A DNA stretch of 64,000 nt, taken from the NCBI GenBank assembly GCA_023014485.1, contig JAJOZX010012046.1, positions 12,501 through 76,500 on the forward strand, in the 5' to 3' direction. The notes beneath the pieces are model-generated. The model searched no databases. It was not told the DNA's origin and saw nothing but the letters and a program-made list of their open reading frames with translations. Shown piece by piece: positions 20,043 to 31,259 of this stretch (positions within the stretch are counted from its first letter, which is position 1; each line of letters begins with the position of its first letter). Both the position numbers and the translations under genes were made by a program. This DNA comes from Bathynomus jamesi. Taxonomy: Eukaryota > Arthropoda > Malacostraca > Isopoda > Cirolanidae.

Positions 20043-20085
20043 TAGGATCACCTGAAGATCAGGGCCCCCAGTCTTCGTTAGTTAG
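20043..20085. mobile_element. Partial copy of the 203-bp MITE family
   Basis: GGATCACCTG, then CCCCAGTCTTCGTTAGTTAGC, resembles one arm of the MITE and stops exactly where the hAT terminus CAGGGCCGGCTC begins. Confidence 0.6.
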
Positions 20086-22648
20086 CCAGGGCCGGCTCAA
20101 AGGGTTGTGGCGCCCTGAGCCAATTTTGTTTTGGCGCCCGTCCACATCTCATTTTTTATGTAAAGGTTTTTAAGTTAAAAAATAAAAAAAAATTTTATAT
20201 AATTTTATTGTTTATTTCATTCAGTACATTTTATTAAAACCTAAAAATAAAAAATATATTTTATTAAATTGAATTCAATGACCATTAACCAAGTAGCATT
20301 AATAACATACATACTCGTTAAATTTCGGTTTCAAAGATTAACTTTTCGGGCCTTAGCAGCTACAAATCTTTGGATTATTTCATCCAGATCTAAATCCTTG
20401 GCGATGGCATGTTCAGTTGATAAGGTTGCCAACCCATCCACCTGATCTTGTTTCATCGTGGAATGGAGATAAGTTTTGATTAATTTCATCTTTGAAAAGC
20501 TCCATTCTGCACTGGCCACCGATATTAACAGTTACGAGAATTCTCAGCGCCACAAAAAGATTTGGCAATGATGCCGTCAAATTTTTTGAGCACATGAATT
20601 GCAAGATTTTCGTTGGAGAATAATTGCATTCGAAATGGTTTCGCAAATATTTTAATTCTTCATATATATGGATGCCGAAGATGTTTTTCTGATCACCATC
20701 TGTAAGCAGAATTTCTAAATTTAAATTCTTACGCAGCTCGTTGTCACTCATTTCTGTGGCATTATTCAAATTGTATAGAAATTGGAATTGATCGTTATGC
20801 TTTACGATCAACTCAAACCTGTCTTTCAATGACTGGATTGCGTTGTCTAAAATGTTGTTGAAAGAGTTGATACGAAAATTTTCCTTCTCTGTCGTTCCAA
20901 CTTCGTCTTCGTGTTCATAATCAAACATTATTTTTCGGCGGCGAATTCTTGTTTGCTCAAATTCAGGTTCAATTTCCAATTCGATTGCCAACTTTTTTGC
21001 ATCGTCTAGAACGCATGTAAATTTATCATCTGTTCTTTAATTTCTAAGGTATTCGATTGATTTTGAAAGCAGACAGCTTGCGGCATATTCAAATTGACCT
21101 CTTGAAGGGCTTTGCTTGTGATGTTTATTTGGCTCAAAATGTCGTACCAAACAATCAGGCAGCAGATAAATTTGAAACTTCCAATTTTTTTGTAATAGAG
21201 CACTTGCCACCGATCTGTTTCTTGCAGTTGTTATTGACGTTACATTAATTTGTTCGTCCCAAAAACTGTTTAATGCCTGTATAATTTCTTTAAGTTGATG
21301 TCTCATCGGTCTCAACGCATCTATGCGACTGGCCCACCTGGTTTCGCTAAGTCCCTTCAATGTCAAGCCTTTTACATTTTGTCTAAGTATGTCCCATCGT
21401 TGTGTAAAGGTGTTGTACAATATCGAAAAAGTGACAGCTTCTATGCAACATCTGGCTGCATCGTTGACCACCAAATTTAATGTATGTGAGGAACAAAGAA
21501 CGAAAAACGCTCGTAGATATAATGTTAAAATTCGGCTTTGAACCCCATTGCCCCATTGTGTTTGTTTCGCATATTGGATCCATTGTAATATCCTTGTCCT
21601 CTTAAATCAGACAACGATATTTCATTTTCTTGTAAAATTTCTAGAATTTTCTTTGTCATTCCAGCGCCAGTACTATTGTCGATATCGACGAATCCCAAAA
21701 AATGCTCAGATTTTCACATAATTTCCATCTTTATCTCGGGTAGGCACAATAGAAACAGACCGTACTACCAATGTCATCTGTTCAGTGGGCGAGAGGTCTG
21801 GAGTACAGTCGACAATTGGAGAATAATATTTGCTAGCTTTCAATTGTTTTACAATTTTGTTCTTAACGAATTTACTCAATATTTGAATCATTTCACTTTG
21901 TATGTTTTTCCCTAGTGCTGGGAAATTTCTTTATTTGTAATTCTTCTTACGTGTTCTTTCTTACTGGACCAAACATTGCAAATAGCTCCACGATTTTCAA
22001 AAAATTTCCATTGTCGTCCTTGTATAAATAATTGATCTGAATTTCCTCGTAATGCAATATTTTGAGAACCGTGTAATTTTATTATAGAAAAAAGACGTTC
22101 TGGAATGTTCCTACAAGGCTTGGTATTTTCGTCAATTTGCTTTTGCTGAATTGAATCTATTGCTGAATTGCAATTCAGTCGAATATACAAGCCAATCGCG
22201 CTTGTACTTTTCCCCGTTTGGAAGCGTTCGATAATAGTTTGTTGCATTAAATTTTCTATTTCTACCAGCTTGGATGGTTATGGGACCAATTCTTACCAGC
22301 AAATCGGTTATGGACTGCGTGTTTTCGGGCCGCTTTGCGATATCAGAATAATCAATTGTTGTTTGCTGAGTTGAATTCCAGTGAGATGCATCACTGCTTT
22401 CATCTGAAGCGTTTTCGCTGGAGACATTCTCAATAGCCTTTTCACATTCGACAGCTAATGTTTCTGGACTGTTTCCATCGTCGTTTAACACAATTTTAAG
22501 TTAATTGCTGTTTGACTGGTGGATGCTTCAGCTTCGGTTGCTCTCTTAAAAAATTTTGTGAGGCTACCTTTACCTTTTGCCATGGACAATTCTTTTTGGC
22601 TTTTCTCTTCCGATATTCTGCTCCTGATGGTTTCTTTTTCCTAGACAT
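20086..22648 (-). mobile_element. hAT element (ZMYM-like transposase), one end found
   Basis: The 3' end begins CAGGGCCGGCTCAAAGG, a typical hAT terminus. Coding sequence of a broken transposase fills 20331-22648. I could not find the matching inverted terminus beyond 22648, so the 5' end is probably lost or too divergent. Confidence 0.75.
20331..22648 (-). pseudogene. hAT transposase, zinc-finger-MYM-like, broken
   Basis: It starts with a basic N-terminus at 22648 (MSRKKKPSGAEYRKR). There follow pieces in several frames: 22491-22132, 22247-21912, 21891-21706, 21583-21037 (with LSETRWASRIDALRP, the hAT RW motif), 20991-20413 and 20519-20331. The end is the hAT dimerisation domain (ASAEWSFSKMKLIKTYLHST). 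Stops and frameshifts throughout exclude function. The order and extent fit a full-length element of about 750 codons. Confidence 0.85.
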
Positions 22649-22659
22649 CGCTGGAAAAA

Positions 22660-23880
22660 TTAAAAAATAAATAAAAATAGCTAATTTTTTAAATTATATT
22701 CTTGAAAATATCTGATTTACGCAGAAATAAAATTTATAACGCGTTGTCATGGAAACTGTCTTAATTATTATATGAATAATAATAATACAGTAATACGACT
22801 CTCTAGTCAAGTGTTGTAAATATTTCGTTCCAATAATTTTTATTTTGAACTTCTCAATAAATAACAATAATATAAATAAAAGATACTAGAAACTTGTTAC
22901 GATGAAGACATTTGGAATAAAGGTTTGCATTTTATTTCAAATTGTTTACTAAATCCAGTCATAATTTGTGGTGAACATATTCTTCGATTTTGTTTTAGAA
23001 GTATTTTACTTACTAGGCGAGTGTCGTGTATTGGTTTTTAAATAGGAAATTTAACACTGTTTTTTGGAGTGTAATAAATTGATTTAATTGTATGAAATTA
23101 ACATATGTAAAATGTAATTGAAATATAAAATACTTGTTGACATCACGGAGAGAGATTTGAAAATGCGCTGAGACCGGAGGTAAAGGCAGTTTCGTGACGG
23201 AGTATTTAAAGAATGCCGTTGTAGTGTTAAAAAATGTAATTTGTGATTTAAAGTTAACTGGAAGCTCTCTTCACGATCAATGTTAAAATTATGAATTTAC
23301 ACTTGCTTTCCCCGTTATGTTTATTGTCTTAATTAAAATAAACCGGTGAAGAGTGAAAGTTGTAAATTATGAATTTACACTTGCTTTCCCCGTTATGTTT
23401 ATTGTCTTAATTAAAATAAACCGGTGAAGAGTGAAAGTTGTATTCATAAGAAGTCCTCCCTTTTAGTTCAAAGATGTAACTGCCCTGTATCCCGTGTTTT
23501 GAGTTTAATGGCGGCCACGCTACCTCATACAAAGTTTATAAAAGGAGTGTAAAATAAGTATTAAGAGTGAAAATAACGCAGATGGCGTAAAATTAAAGAA
23601 AATAAATAGAAATTAAAGACGTTTCAAGACATTTTAAATGTATTTTTTCTTTCCAGAACGGCTGGTAGCTACGAAAATCCGTTTGTGCTTTCTTAAAGAA
23701 GAGGAATTGTAGTTTATATAGTGTTTATATCATTATAAATTTTACTTCCAATGTTTATAATTTCGACTGCGAAATATAAAGTAGTTTACGACCTCATCAT
23801 AAATACTTTTATCTCGATTAAATCAGCGATTTAGTCTTAAATGGATAATGAACTTAAACAAATAATATATATACAGTTGG
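22660..23880. other. AT-rich spacer with a 78-bp tandem duplication
   Basis: Apart from the duplication at 23286-23441 I see no gene or transposon terminus. Confidence 0.5.
23286..23441. repeat. Tandem duplication, 78-bp unit, two copies
   Basis: Two adjacent, essentially identical units that begin AAATTATGAATTTACACTTG. Identity suggests a recent event. Confidence 0.92.
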
Positions 23881-23886
23881 TTGTCA

Positions 23887-23982
23887 TATATATATATATA
23901 TATATACATATATTGTATATACATATATTGTATATACATATATTGTATATACATATATTGTATATACATATATTGTATATAT

Positions 23983-24050
<68 letters not shown>

Positions 24051-24065
24051 ATATACATATATATG
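23887..24065. repeat. (TA)n flanking a 15-bp minisatellite
   Basis: Five units of about 15 bp (TATTGTATATACATA) are embedded in long (TA)n. The long open frames across it on both strands are repeat artefacts. Confidence 0.92.
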
Positions 24066-24280
24066 TAAATTATTAAAAATGTCAGATCTGGAACATCAAT
24101 GAAGAAGCAAGCATAGAAAATACACACAAAAGGAAGCTCCTTATAAGTCCTATTAATGTATCAAAATAACATGTTATTCTCGTTATTCTTTGTAAATATT
24201 TTTATTTTATATAAAAATTTACTTTGGAACTTTTGCGGCTACACATAGTATTTCACGCTTTTTACTTGTAAGTTATTATA

Positions 24281-24310
24281 TAATGTAGGCCCTTATTAGG
24301 GCCTACATTA
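24281..24310. repeat. Perfect 12-bp-arm hairpin
   Basis: TAATGTAGGCCC and its exact inverse are separated by six bases (TTATTA). No flanking duplication is seen. Function unknown. Confidence 0.8.
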
Positions 24311-24354
24311 ATATGAATATAATTTTCCCAGTTTATTACCAGATTAAATATGTA

Positions 24355-26171
24355 CAGCGGCGCTCATAACTAGTCGGACAGAGAAATATTTCAGTTATAT
24401 TCGTCCTTATCTTTTGTACCATGCATAGAATAGGTATGAAAAATTTAACAAATTAAAAAAAATAGTTTAACTCCAACATATAATGTAAAACATCAAGGAA
24501 TTTGAGGAATAAAAAAGTTAAAATGCAAAAGTTTTCGTACATTTATTTACGAAATTATTTAATACTTTGCGAGTCCACCTTTTGATCGAATGACTTCAAT
24601 GATTCGTTTTGGGTATTTTTCTACAAGGTTTTGACATCTCCCAGTAGAAATTTTAGCCCCTTCTTCTGAACAAAATAGTTGCAATTCATTTAAATTCGAA
24701 GAGTTTCACTTGCGGACAGCTTTTTCAAATCAGACCATAAATTCTCGATTAAATAGAGATGTGGGCTTTGAATGGGCCACTCGAGAAGCTTGAAATTCTT
24801 TTGTTGAAACCGCTTATGGTGCTCTTACTTTTATGTTTTAGATCATTATCTTGTTGCAGCATCAATTTGCGGTTCATTTGTAATTCCAGAACTGAAGGAA
24901 ATACATTTTCTTCTAAAATTTCCTCATATTTCTTTGAATTCAAGATTACATTGATGACAACAAGCTTTCCTTGACCAGAAGCACTAAAGAATCCCTAAAG
25001 AAACAAACTACTAACATGTTTAACCATAGGAAAAATGTTTTTCTCCTCGAATGCAGTATTTGATATTTGCCAGACATACAATTGCTCGTTGTTCTCGAAT
25101 AATTCAATTTTGGTTTCGTCTGTCCAGAAAACTTTCTTCCAGAATGCGAATTCATCACTTTTATGATCCTTGGCGTACTTTAAACGAACTTCTTTGTGCG
25201 CTTTTCGTAGCAAAGATTTTCTTCGTGCAACTCTTCCACGCAGACCATTCTTTCTCAATGTACGACGTACAGTAGAGGGATGGACATCGATCTTAGACAG
25301 TCTTAATGTTGGGCAAATATCGCCTGCATTTACTCGTGAATTTGCAGCAGCCACTCTTTCCATCCGTCTACCTGTATGTTCTGAAATTATGCAAGGTCGT
25401 CCACACCTTGGTAGAGTTTTGATTGTTCCAAAACCTTTCCATTTCTTTATAACTGCAGCAACCGTCGTAAATGGAATTCAAAGTTCTTCTATCTTCTTAT
25501 AACTCTTTACAGACTGTGTGCAGCAATACAGATCTCTTAAGATCTGTAGATAGCTCTTTACTACGACGACCCATTGTCTACTAATGACTTGTACAGTCAT
25601 CCGTCTCCCATGAAGATTCATAGAGAAAATTCTTGAATTCAGACTTGTAAACAATCTCTAATCAATAAACAGCCAACTACTGATAAAATTTTTAATTCTT
25701 CATGTCTAAAGTGGAGACAAAAAGTATTAACCGTTTAATGCCCAGTGTGTGAAATTTTCATCGTTAACTTTGGAAGCAATTTTAGACCTTCCAGTTCCCA
25801 ATGTGTGAAATTTAACACATTTCGTATTTTATTAATTATGAACAATAAAACTTTGTAAAATATTTTTCAGTTATTTTGGGTCCAATTAAACGATTTTTAT
25901 ATCCCAATTTTTTTTTTACTGTTCGACTTAATTTGGGTATGAAAGGGTTAATTAATTTTTAAGTAAATGTACAAAAACTTTTACTAACTTTTTTTTTTAT
26001 TTTCCTCAAATAATTTTTACTGTACTGGAATTATATGTTGGAGTTACACTAATTTTGTTAATGTTTTCGGACGAATGGTAAACTTTTCATAACTATCTTT
26101 TGTATGGTACAAAATATAAGGATGAATATAACTAAAATGGTTCTCTGTACGAATACTTATGAACACCACTG
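24355..26171 (-). mobile_element. Tc1-like element, copy 1
   Basis: The left end CAGCGGCGCTCATAACT and the inverse of the right end CAGTGGTGTTCATAAGT are flanked by TA. The inner terminal region (ATTTCAGTTATATTCGTCCT) is repeated inverted at the right. It encloses a broken transposase and, at about 25725-25940, an extra AT-rich segment. Confidence 0.88.
24518..25574 (-). pseudogene. Tc1 transposase, broken
   Basis: From MGRRSKELSTDLK at 25574 the frame breaks repeatedly, but the order is Tc1-like: helix-turn-helix repeats (STVRRTLRKNGLRG), the first catalytic Asp in VFWTDETK, then QQDNDLKHKS with the second Asp, and a C-terminus ending TKTFAF with a stop at 24518-24520. The third acidic residue region is degraded. 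Confidence 0.87.
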
Positions 26172-26460
26172 TGTAATTTTAGCTCCTTCTTGGTCTCACC
26201 CATTATTTTTTTTAAATCTTCTCCACAAGAAGCTGGACAAAACTGATAGTACTGTCTGAAAGTAGAGGAAATGTAGTTTTTAATTTGTTCATGTCATTAA
26301 AATTATTAATTTAAAGTACTTATTTTAACTTATTTTTACTTATTTTAAATTTTAAAATGTTATTTCATCTGAAATAAAATGTCTGTACAATCGCACATCT
26401 GGAGCATCTGGAACTCCAAAGGTATATATCCTGCATTTTTGTGATTAACCTTTTATCGCG
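26172..26460. other. AT-rich spacer
   Basis: No feature seen beyond TTTTACTTATTTTA-like short repeats at about 26315-26350. Confidence 0.4.
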
Positions 26461-26637
26461 CAGTGTTACTTTACTGATTTTGTTCTGGCTAACGCCAGAC
26501 GATTTTATTAAATTTCGGAAAGACTTCTGTGCAGTAAAGGGTTAAGAGACGCTTTATTCTCTACTGCACATAGGTCTTTCCGAGAGTGAATAAAATCGTC
26601 TGGCGTTAGCCAGGAAAAAATCAGTAAAGTAACACTG
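26461..26637. mobile_element. Palindromic MITE
   Basis: CAGTGTTACTTTACTGATTT at the left and its inverse at the right. A second inverted block contains CTGGCTAACGCCAGACGATT and pairs across a short loop. The outer octamers do not match, so the target duplication is lost. Confidence 0.75.
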
Positions 26638-26999
26638 CCCAATATTGGTGTTTAATCCGTACTGCTTCTTAAAATTTTATGCGAGAAGAACGAGAAGAAC
26701 TATATAGGTTTGTTGAACTAATAAACCTGTAGTTACCACTACGTCGGAGAAAGTTAAACTCGAAGGAACAATTAGCATTTCTTATGGTACACATAAATAT
26801 CCGATGACCCTATAAAATCCTTTGCATCCAAAATGTGTGTACTTCAGCCTCATGTAAAGACATTGAAATAGTTACCTTTTCCCAAGAAAGTGTTTTATCT
26901 CTTTTTCTTGGAAGTTTGAAAATAGGCTAAGCTTAGTTCCCAAAGTCTAAAAATGCTGCGAGTTTGGTGGGAATTGGCCAGAAAATAAAAGTGTTAGGA
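26638..26999. other. Spacer without recognised content
   Basis: No coding or repeat structure noticed. Confidence 0.4.
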
Positions 27000-27172
27000 C
27001 AGTGGTCCGCAACCTCGGGTCCGTGGATGAGTTTCAGGGGTCTGCAGAAGACAAGGGGTATATTCTAATTCACAAAAAATTAGAATATACAAATTATTTT
27101 CGCAAAGAGGTCCTCAAAAATAATCCATATTCTTCTATGGATCCACAATAAGAAAAAGGTTGCGGACCACTG
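27000..27172. mobile_element. hAT-type MITE
   Basis: Termini CAGTGGTCCGCAACCTCG and, inverted, CAGTGGTCCGCAACCTTT. A secondary palindrome AATTCACAAAAAATTAG lies inside. The duplication is not clear. Confidence 0.8.
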
Positions 27173-27642
27173 ATGACCACTGACCACTTTCTCTTGGGAA
27201 CGACACCCGATCTCTACATGTCCTGAAAATTTGGTGTTCATCGGTTCAAAAAGCCTCCAGAGTGTGCGGTGTAAAACAAAGCATAAAAACACAATCCTCA
27301 GTAATTGTTCAAATAATAAGTAAAACTAATTTGTATTCCTTTATGTATACCAGTGCATATATATTTATATACACTATTTTCTTTAATTTTTTATCGCGAT
27401 TTCTATATATAATTATTGTAGAAACTTTAAAGTATATTTACAAATATACATTGGTAATTAAATTATGAATTATCAGTTCACTTGAATAGTTGTTCTTTGA
27501 GCTTACTTCATGAGTGGAAGAGAGAGCACGGTAAAGGACTAGAGGACAGGAGAACACGAGAGAAGGTAGAGGACAGGAGCGACTGGGGAAAAATCATGGT
27601 AGACTACGTATGCACTGGATAATTAGTTGTAGAACTGTATAT
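27173..27642. other. Spacer between MITE and transposon C
   Basis: No gene. A purine-rich GGAGAACACGAGAGAAGG stretch lies at about 27540-27590. The last eight bases are the target duplication of element C. Confidence 0.4.
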
Positions 27643-27965
27643 TAGGGTGGAGCGAAAAATACTTTTTTTCTAGTATGAAGTTCTAATAGTGATTAAAAGT
27701 TGCATTTAGTGGACGATATATATCTGCCAAAATATGAGTTCATTTGTTTAATATTTTCAGCTGCCACCAGGGGGCTAACGTTAACACAATTTTTAGTAAA
27801 AAGGAAAAAATGCTTCTATTTTAGGTTTATCAAACTATTATAAAAGTTTATCGTAGAATTATCTAATAGATTGATTAAGATTCATAAATGATAAGAATTC
27901 GTTTTGTAAAAATGCCTTTTTATATGCTTAATATCTTCAGCTGCCACAAGAGGGCTGAAGTTAAC
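27643..27965 (+). repeat. Left terminal inverted repeat of copy C
   Basis: It contains two direct copies of CAGCTGCCACNAGRGGGCT followed by GTTAAC, near 27759 and 27939 and about 180 bp apart, mirrored in the right repeat at 30813-31136. Such spaced subterminal motifs are candidate transposase binding sites. Confidence 0.9.
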
Positions 27966-28148
27966 TTAAAAATGACAATTAAGTATGATTCTGTATTTAC
28001 TTGAAAAAGGGAACAGTAATAAATTAGGATGTCTCTCCTCCTTTATACTGGCTTGAGACAGTTAAGAAACGTTATTTCGTGCCTTAGCGGAGTTACCACC
28101 CTTTCCCAAACCAACCTCCCTCTAGAAAGGGTTCTTGCTGAAGACTAT

Positions 28149-30398
28149 TTAGTAATTTGCTTTTGTGTCAAATTTTGGCTGTTTTTTCCTTGATTCTAAT
28201 GTAGCACGAATCCAACCGTCTCTGTTTGTAGGTCCGCAGACTGATCCAGCAGCGTCTGTAACGAGCTTGACGCATCTCTCTACGGCTTGTGTATGACATG
28301 GAAACTGAAATAATTATGAATGAAGAGTAGTACCATGTTTGATGCATGATTCAATATCATCAAGAGAAACTCCTTTGGTTATCGGTGGTTCTGCTATCTG
28401 AAAATCTTGCCACATAATGAGATCTGTATAGTCTTTGGCATAAAAATTTATTTCTGGCACCTTAAAATACCTGATAACATCTGTTTCTTGAATGCATGCC
28501 CTTGCTTTTATGATACGCCTAAATCCCAACTGACGCACATGCTCCCTTTCATCAGCTATCATTGCAATGAGAATGTTTTCTTGATTTGCGTAATATGCAT
28601 TTCGCTGAATGACTGAGTCATGTACTCTCCTAAGCTCTTCACGGAGATACCGGCTTCTTGCAATCATATGCCACATATGTTTAGCACCATATTGGCATAA
28701 TGGTTTACGCTTTATCTGAAACCACATCGGTGCGTATACCCTAACAATGAAAGTAGCTAATTCTTGTAAATTGCCTGAAGGATTCTCTGTGCTTGCATAT
28801 AACCGCAAAGTCCTGTTTGCTGTGGTGATCCACCTTGAATGTGATATATTGCCTGGACTCTTATGACTAAGAGTCTTTGAGAATGTTACACTTGATATAG
28901 CCTTGTGAATTTCAAGAAGGTATTTCTGGTCAGTACTTATGTCATCTACATCAACTTCACACATGTCCTCTTGAATTTCAATGGGTTTGAAGTTAACTAT
29001 GGGAAGCTTTTCACAGTCTGAAAGTGCTCGGCCAATTTCTCCTGAAAATGCTCTTGGTCCAGTAGTGGTACCATCCAAGTGATGAAACAGATGGCGCAAT
29101 GGAAGTTCATGAAAGTGTAAAAGGCCTATCAGCCACTGCAATGGCTTATTAAAGGCTTCTTCCAGTAATCTTATTGTGCCTCCAATACTGCCAGTGTTAA
29201 CCACTGTCGAATCACAGCCAACTGCAACGATGTTCCCTATATCAACATTCCTTTCTTTCAAGCAATTCACTAGCGCTGTGCAAATGTATTTAGCTTTGCC
29301 ACTGGAAGGTGTCACATGTGCAAAGTACAGAGAGTGTGGTTCAGATATTATGCTGATATGCTCTTCGCGTTTGGTTCTTTGGTGGTTAGAGCCATCACTC
29401 TCCTGGAATTGAATCATTGTTTTATCCTTTCTGCCATCAAAGTATAATCCCCGCATGGTTTTTGGCTCTCCTATGTGTTGTAGTTCCTTTCTCTGTTTTT
29501 GTCTTTCACGTCTTAGCTTACTTCTGTCTATAATATTCCCTTTGTCTTCGGGAGTAACAATTTTAAGATCTGCCAATACTGCAGAAGCAATAGCAGCCAC
29601 AGCTCTGTCCGACATTTTAAATCTATCACAAGTAATTGCTAATGAAGGCAGTGGCTCACGCATCTGTTGTTCTGATATTACATATTGAGTCGAGGTTGTA
29701 TCTTCCTCATTATCTTCAGATATCTCTTCTAGTTGTTGAAGTTCACTTGTCTCTGTTTCGATTTGTAAGTTGGACGTATTGGTTATAGCAGCACTAGTTG
29801 TTTGTGAGGATTCCAGACGTGCTTTTTCCATTTCCTTTCGATGTTCTCTTGCTTGTAATCGTCTTGTGTGTGTTATGTCAATGCTTCCTATCACCATTAT
29901 TCTGCGTGTTCGTTGGTCATTTAAAAAATCCTGCTCTTTTGGAGGGACTTTCTTACTCTTTTCACATGAGCATCTCCTAAACTCCTTACATTTGCAGGTG
30001 TAGATGTCAAACAAAGTGCATTTTGAAGAGTTTTCAAATTCTTCAAGCTGATTTTTGTACTTAGGCTGATCCTTGCGTGACTTGTATGGCTTTAATAAGG
30101 ACCTGTATTTATCATGGTACACTCGCATCATCTGTAAAACGCGTGTATGTGAAACTATTGGCAAAGAGGCCTTCTTCCAAATATTTTCTACCTTTTTGGA
30201 AACTGCCTCTGCTATTTCAGAAAATGAAGGCTCCTTGTTATTCATCTGCTCCTTCACTAAATGTTTTGTGAACAGGTAATTTTTCATAATGCAGTTATAA
30301 GTTGGTAGTTGCATATCACTCATCTCACAAGGTACTTCAAATATGGCACACTTCATATGTTCTCTAGTGAAATGTTTATATTTAGTATTTGATGCCAT
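28149..30398 (-). pseudogene. hAT-like transposase (copy C), one premature stop
   Basis: ATG at 30398 opens 694 codons to a TAA at 28314-28316. The same frame then continues for about 54 further codons to a TAA at 28149-28151, and that tail (VKLVTDAAGSV then RDGWIRA) matches the C-termini of copies A and B, so the first stop is probably a nonsense mutation. Landmarks are a helical N-terminal region, a Cys cluster C127/C135/C137/C143/C145, an acidic linker 210-235, D321 in YFDGRKD, D396 in GCDST, the CxxH position 425-428 (Gly in place of Cys), HELPLRH, RW at 522-523, and E607 in QENIL. Spacing D-D-CxxH-RW-E is that of hAT transposases. No BED finger or standard dimerisation motif is seen. Confidence 0.85.
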
Positions 30399-30734
30399 AA
30401 TATTTTTAAGAAAAATTCACAATCACAAAATATCCTGTAACATCAAAACATTATATAATTAATATATATATATTTTATAAGTATATATAATATATTATAT
30501 AAATATATAATATATTATATAAATAAACTAAAATTATATAATATATTATAACAAGCATTTTATAATAAAATCAATATTATCTCTATATAAATCACTTTAA
30601 AATAAAGTTTTATAATATTCCGATCATATTAAAAATCTCTCCGATCAACTGAGCGACTAGGCCTACTACCTAAGAAGACAAGTGTTAACACACTGTTCTA
30701 ATGTCTCACAGAAAGAAATTCCTTCTCACCAAAA

Positions 30735-30767
30735 CCCTCCCCCACAACCCTCCCCAAACCCTCCCCA
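30735..30767 (-). promoter_or_regulatory. Potential G-quadruplex upstream of the copy C transposase
   Basis: The minus strand carries at least four runs of three or more G separated by short loops (plus strand CCCTCCCCC, CCCTCCCC, CCCTCCCC). It lies about 340 bp upstream of the start codon and just inside the right terminal repeat, the position of the element's promoter. Confidence 0.6.
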
Positions 30768-30812
30768 CAACATTCAGTGTAGTCTCAACATGACTCAGTT
30801 ACTCTAAATTGT

Positions 30813-31136
30813 GTTAACTTCAGCTCTCTTGTGGCAGCTGAAGATATTAAGCATATGAAAAGACATTTTTACAAAACGAATTCCTATCATTTAAGAATCT
30901 TAATCAAACTATTAGATAATTCTAAGATAAAATTTTATAATAGTTTGAGAAACCTAAATTAGAAGCATTTTTTTCCTTTTTACACAAAATTGTGTTAACT
31001 TTAGCCCCCTGGTGGCAGCTGAAAATTTTAAACAAATGAACTCATATTTTGGCAGGCATATTTCGTCCACTAAATGCAACTTTTAATCACTATTAGAACT
31101 TCATACTAGAAAAAAAGTATTTTTCGCTCCACCCTA
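30813..31136 (-). repeat. Right terminal inverted repeat of copy C
   Basis: Inverse of 27643-27965 with a few substitutions. It carries the same pair of CAGCTGCCAC motifs. Confidence 0.92.
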
Positions 31137-31259
31137 CTGTATATGGTTACTGAGTTTAAGCATGCATGACTTAAAGCATGACTTTAAGATAAATGTTATT
31201 TTATTATTATTTCTATTAGATTTTTTTTAGAATTTAAAAAGAAATTTTAGTGAATATAT

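Larger units (their letters stand above)
27643..31136 (-). mobile_element. Long-TIR hAT-like transposon, copy C (complete)
   Basis: 3,494 bp with terminal inverted repeats of about 323 bp beginning TAGGGTGGAGCGAAAAATAC. An exact 8-bp duplication CTGTATAT lies at 27635-27642 and 31137-31144 and matches the hAT preference nTnnnnAn. The arms are highly similar (one- or two-base differences scattered along them), indicating a young insertion. The single transposase gene is on the minus strand and is nearly intact. This is the best copy for defining the family. The long inverted repeats and the unfamiliar protein set it apart from typical hAT elements, which usually have short termini. Confidence 0.95.

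Noticed and set aside
23837..24127. Open frames on both strands rich in Ile and Tyr
   Set aside because: Products of (TA)n and the 15-bp minisatellite.
28245..28345. A 29-bp intron at the end of the copy C gene
   Set aside because: Excision would change the frame of the conserved tail; a single in-frame stop explains the data better.
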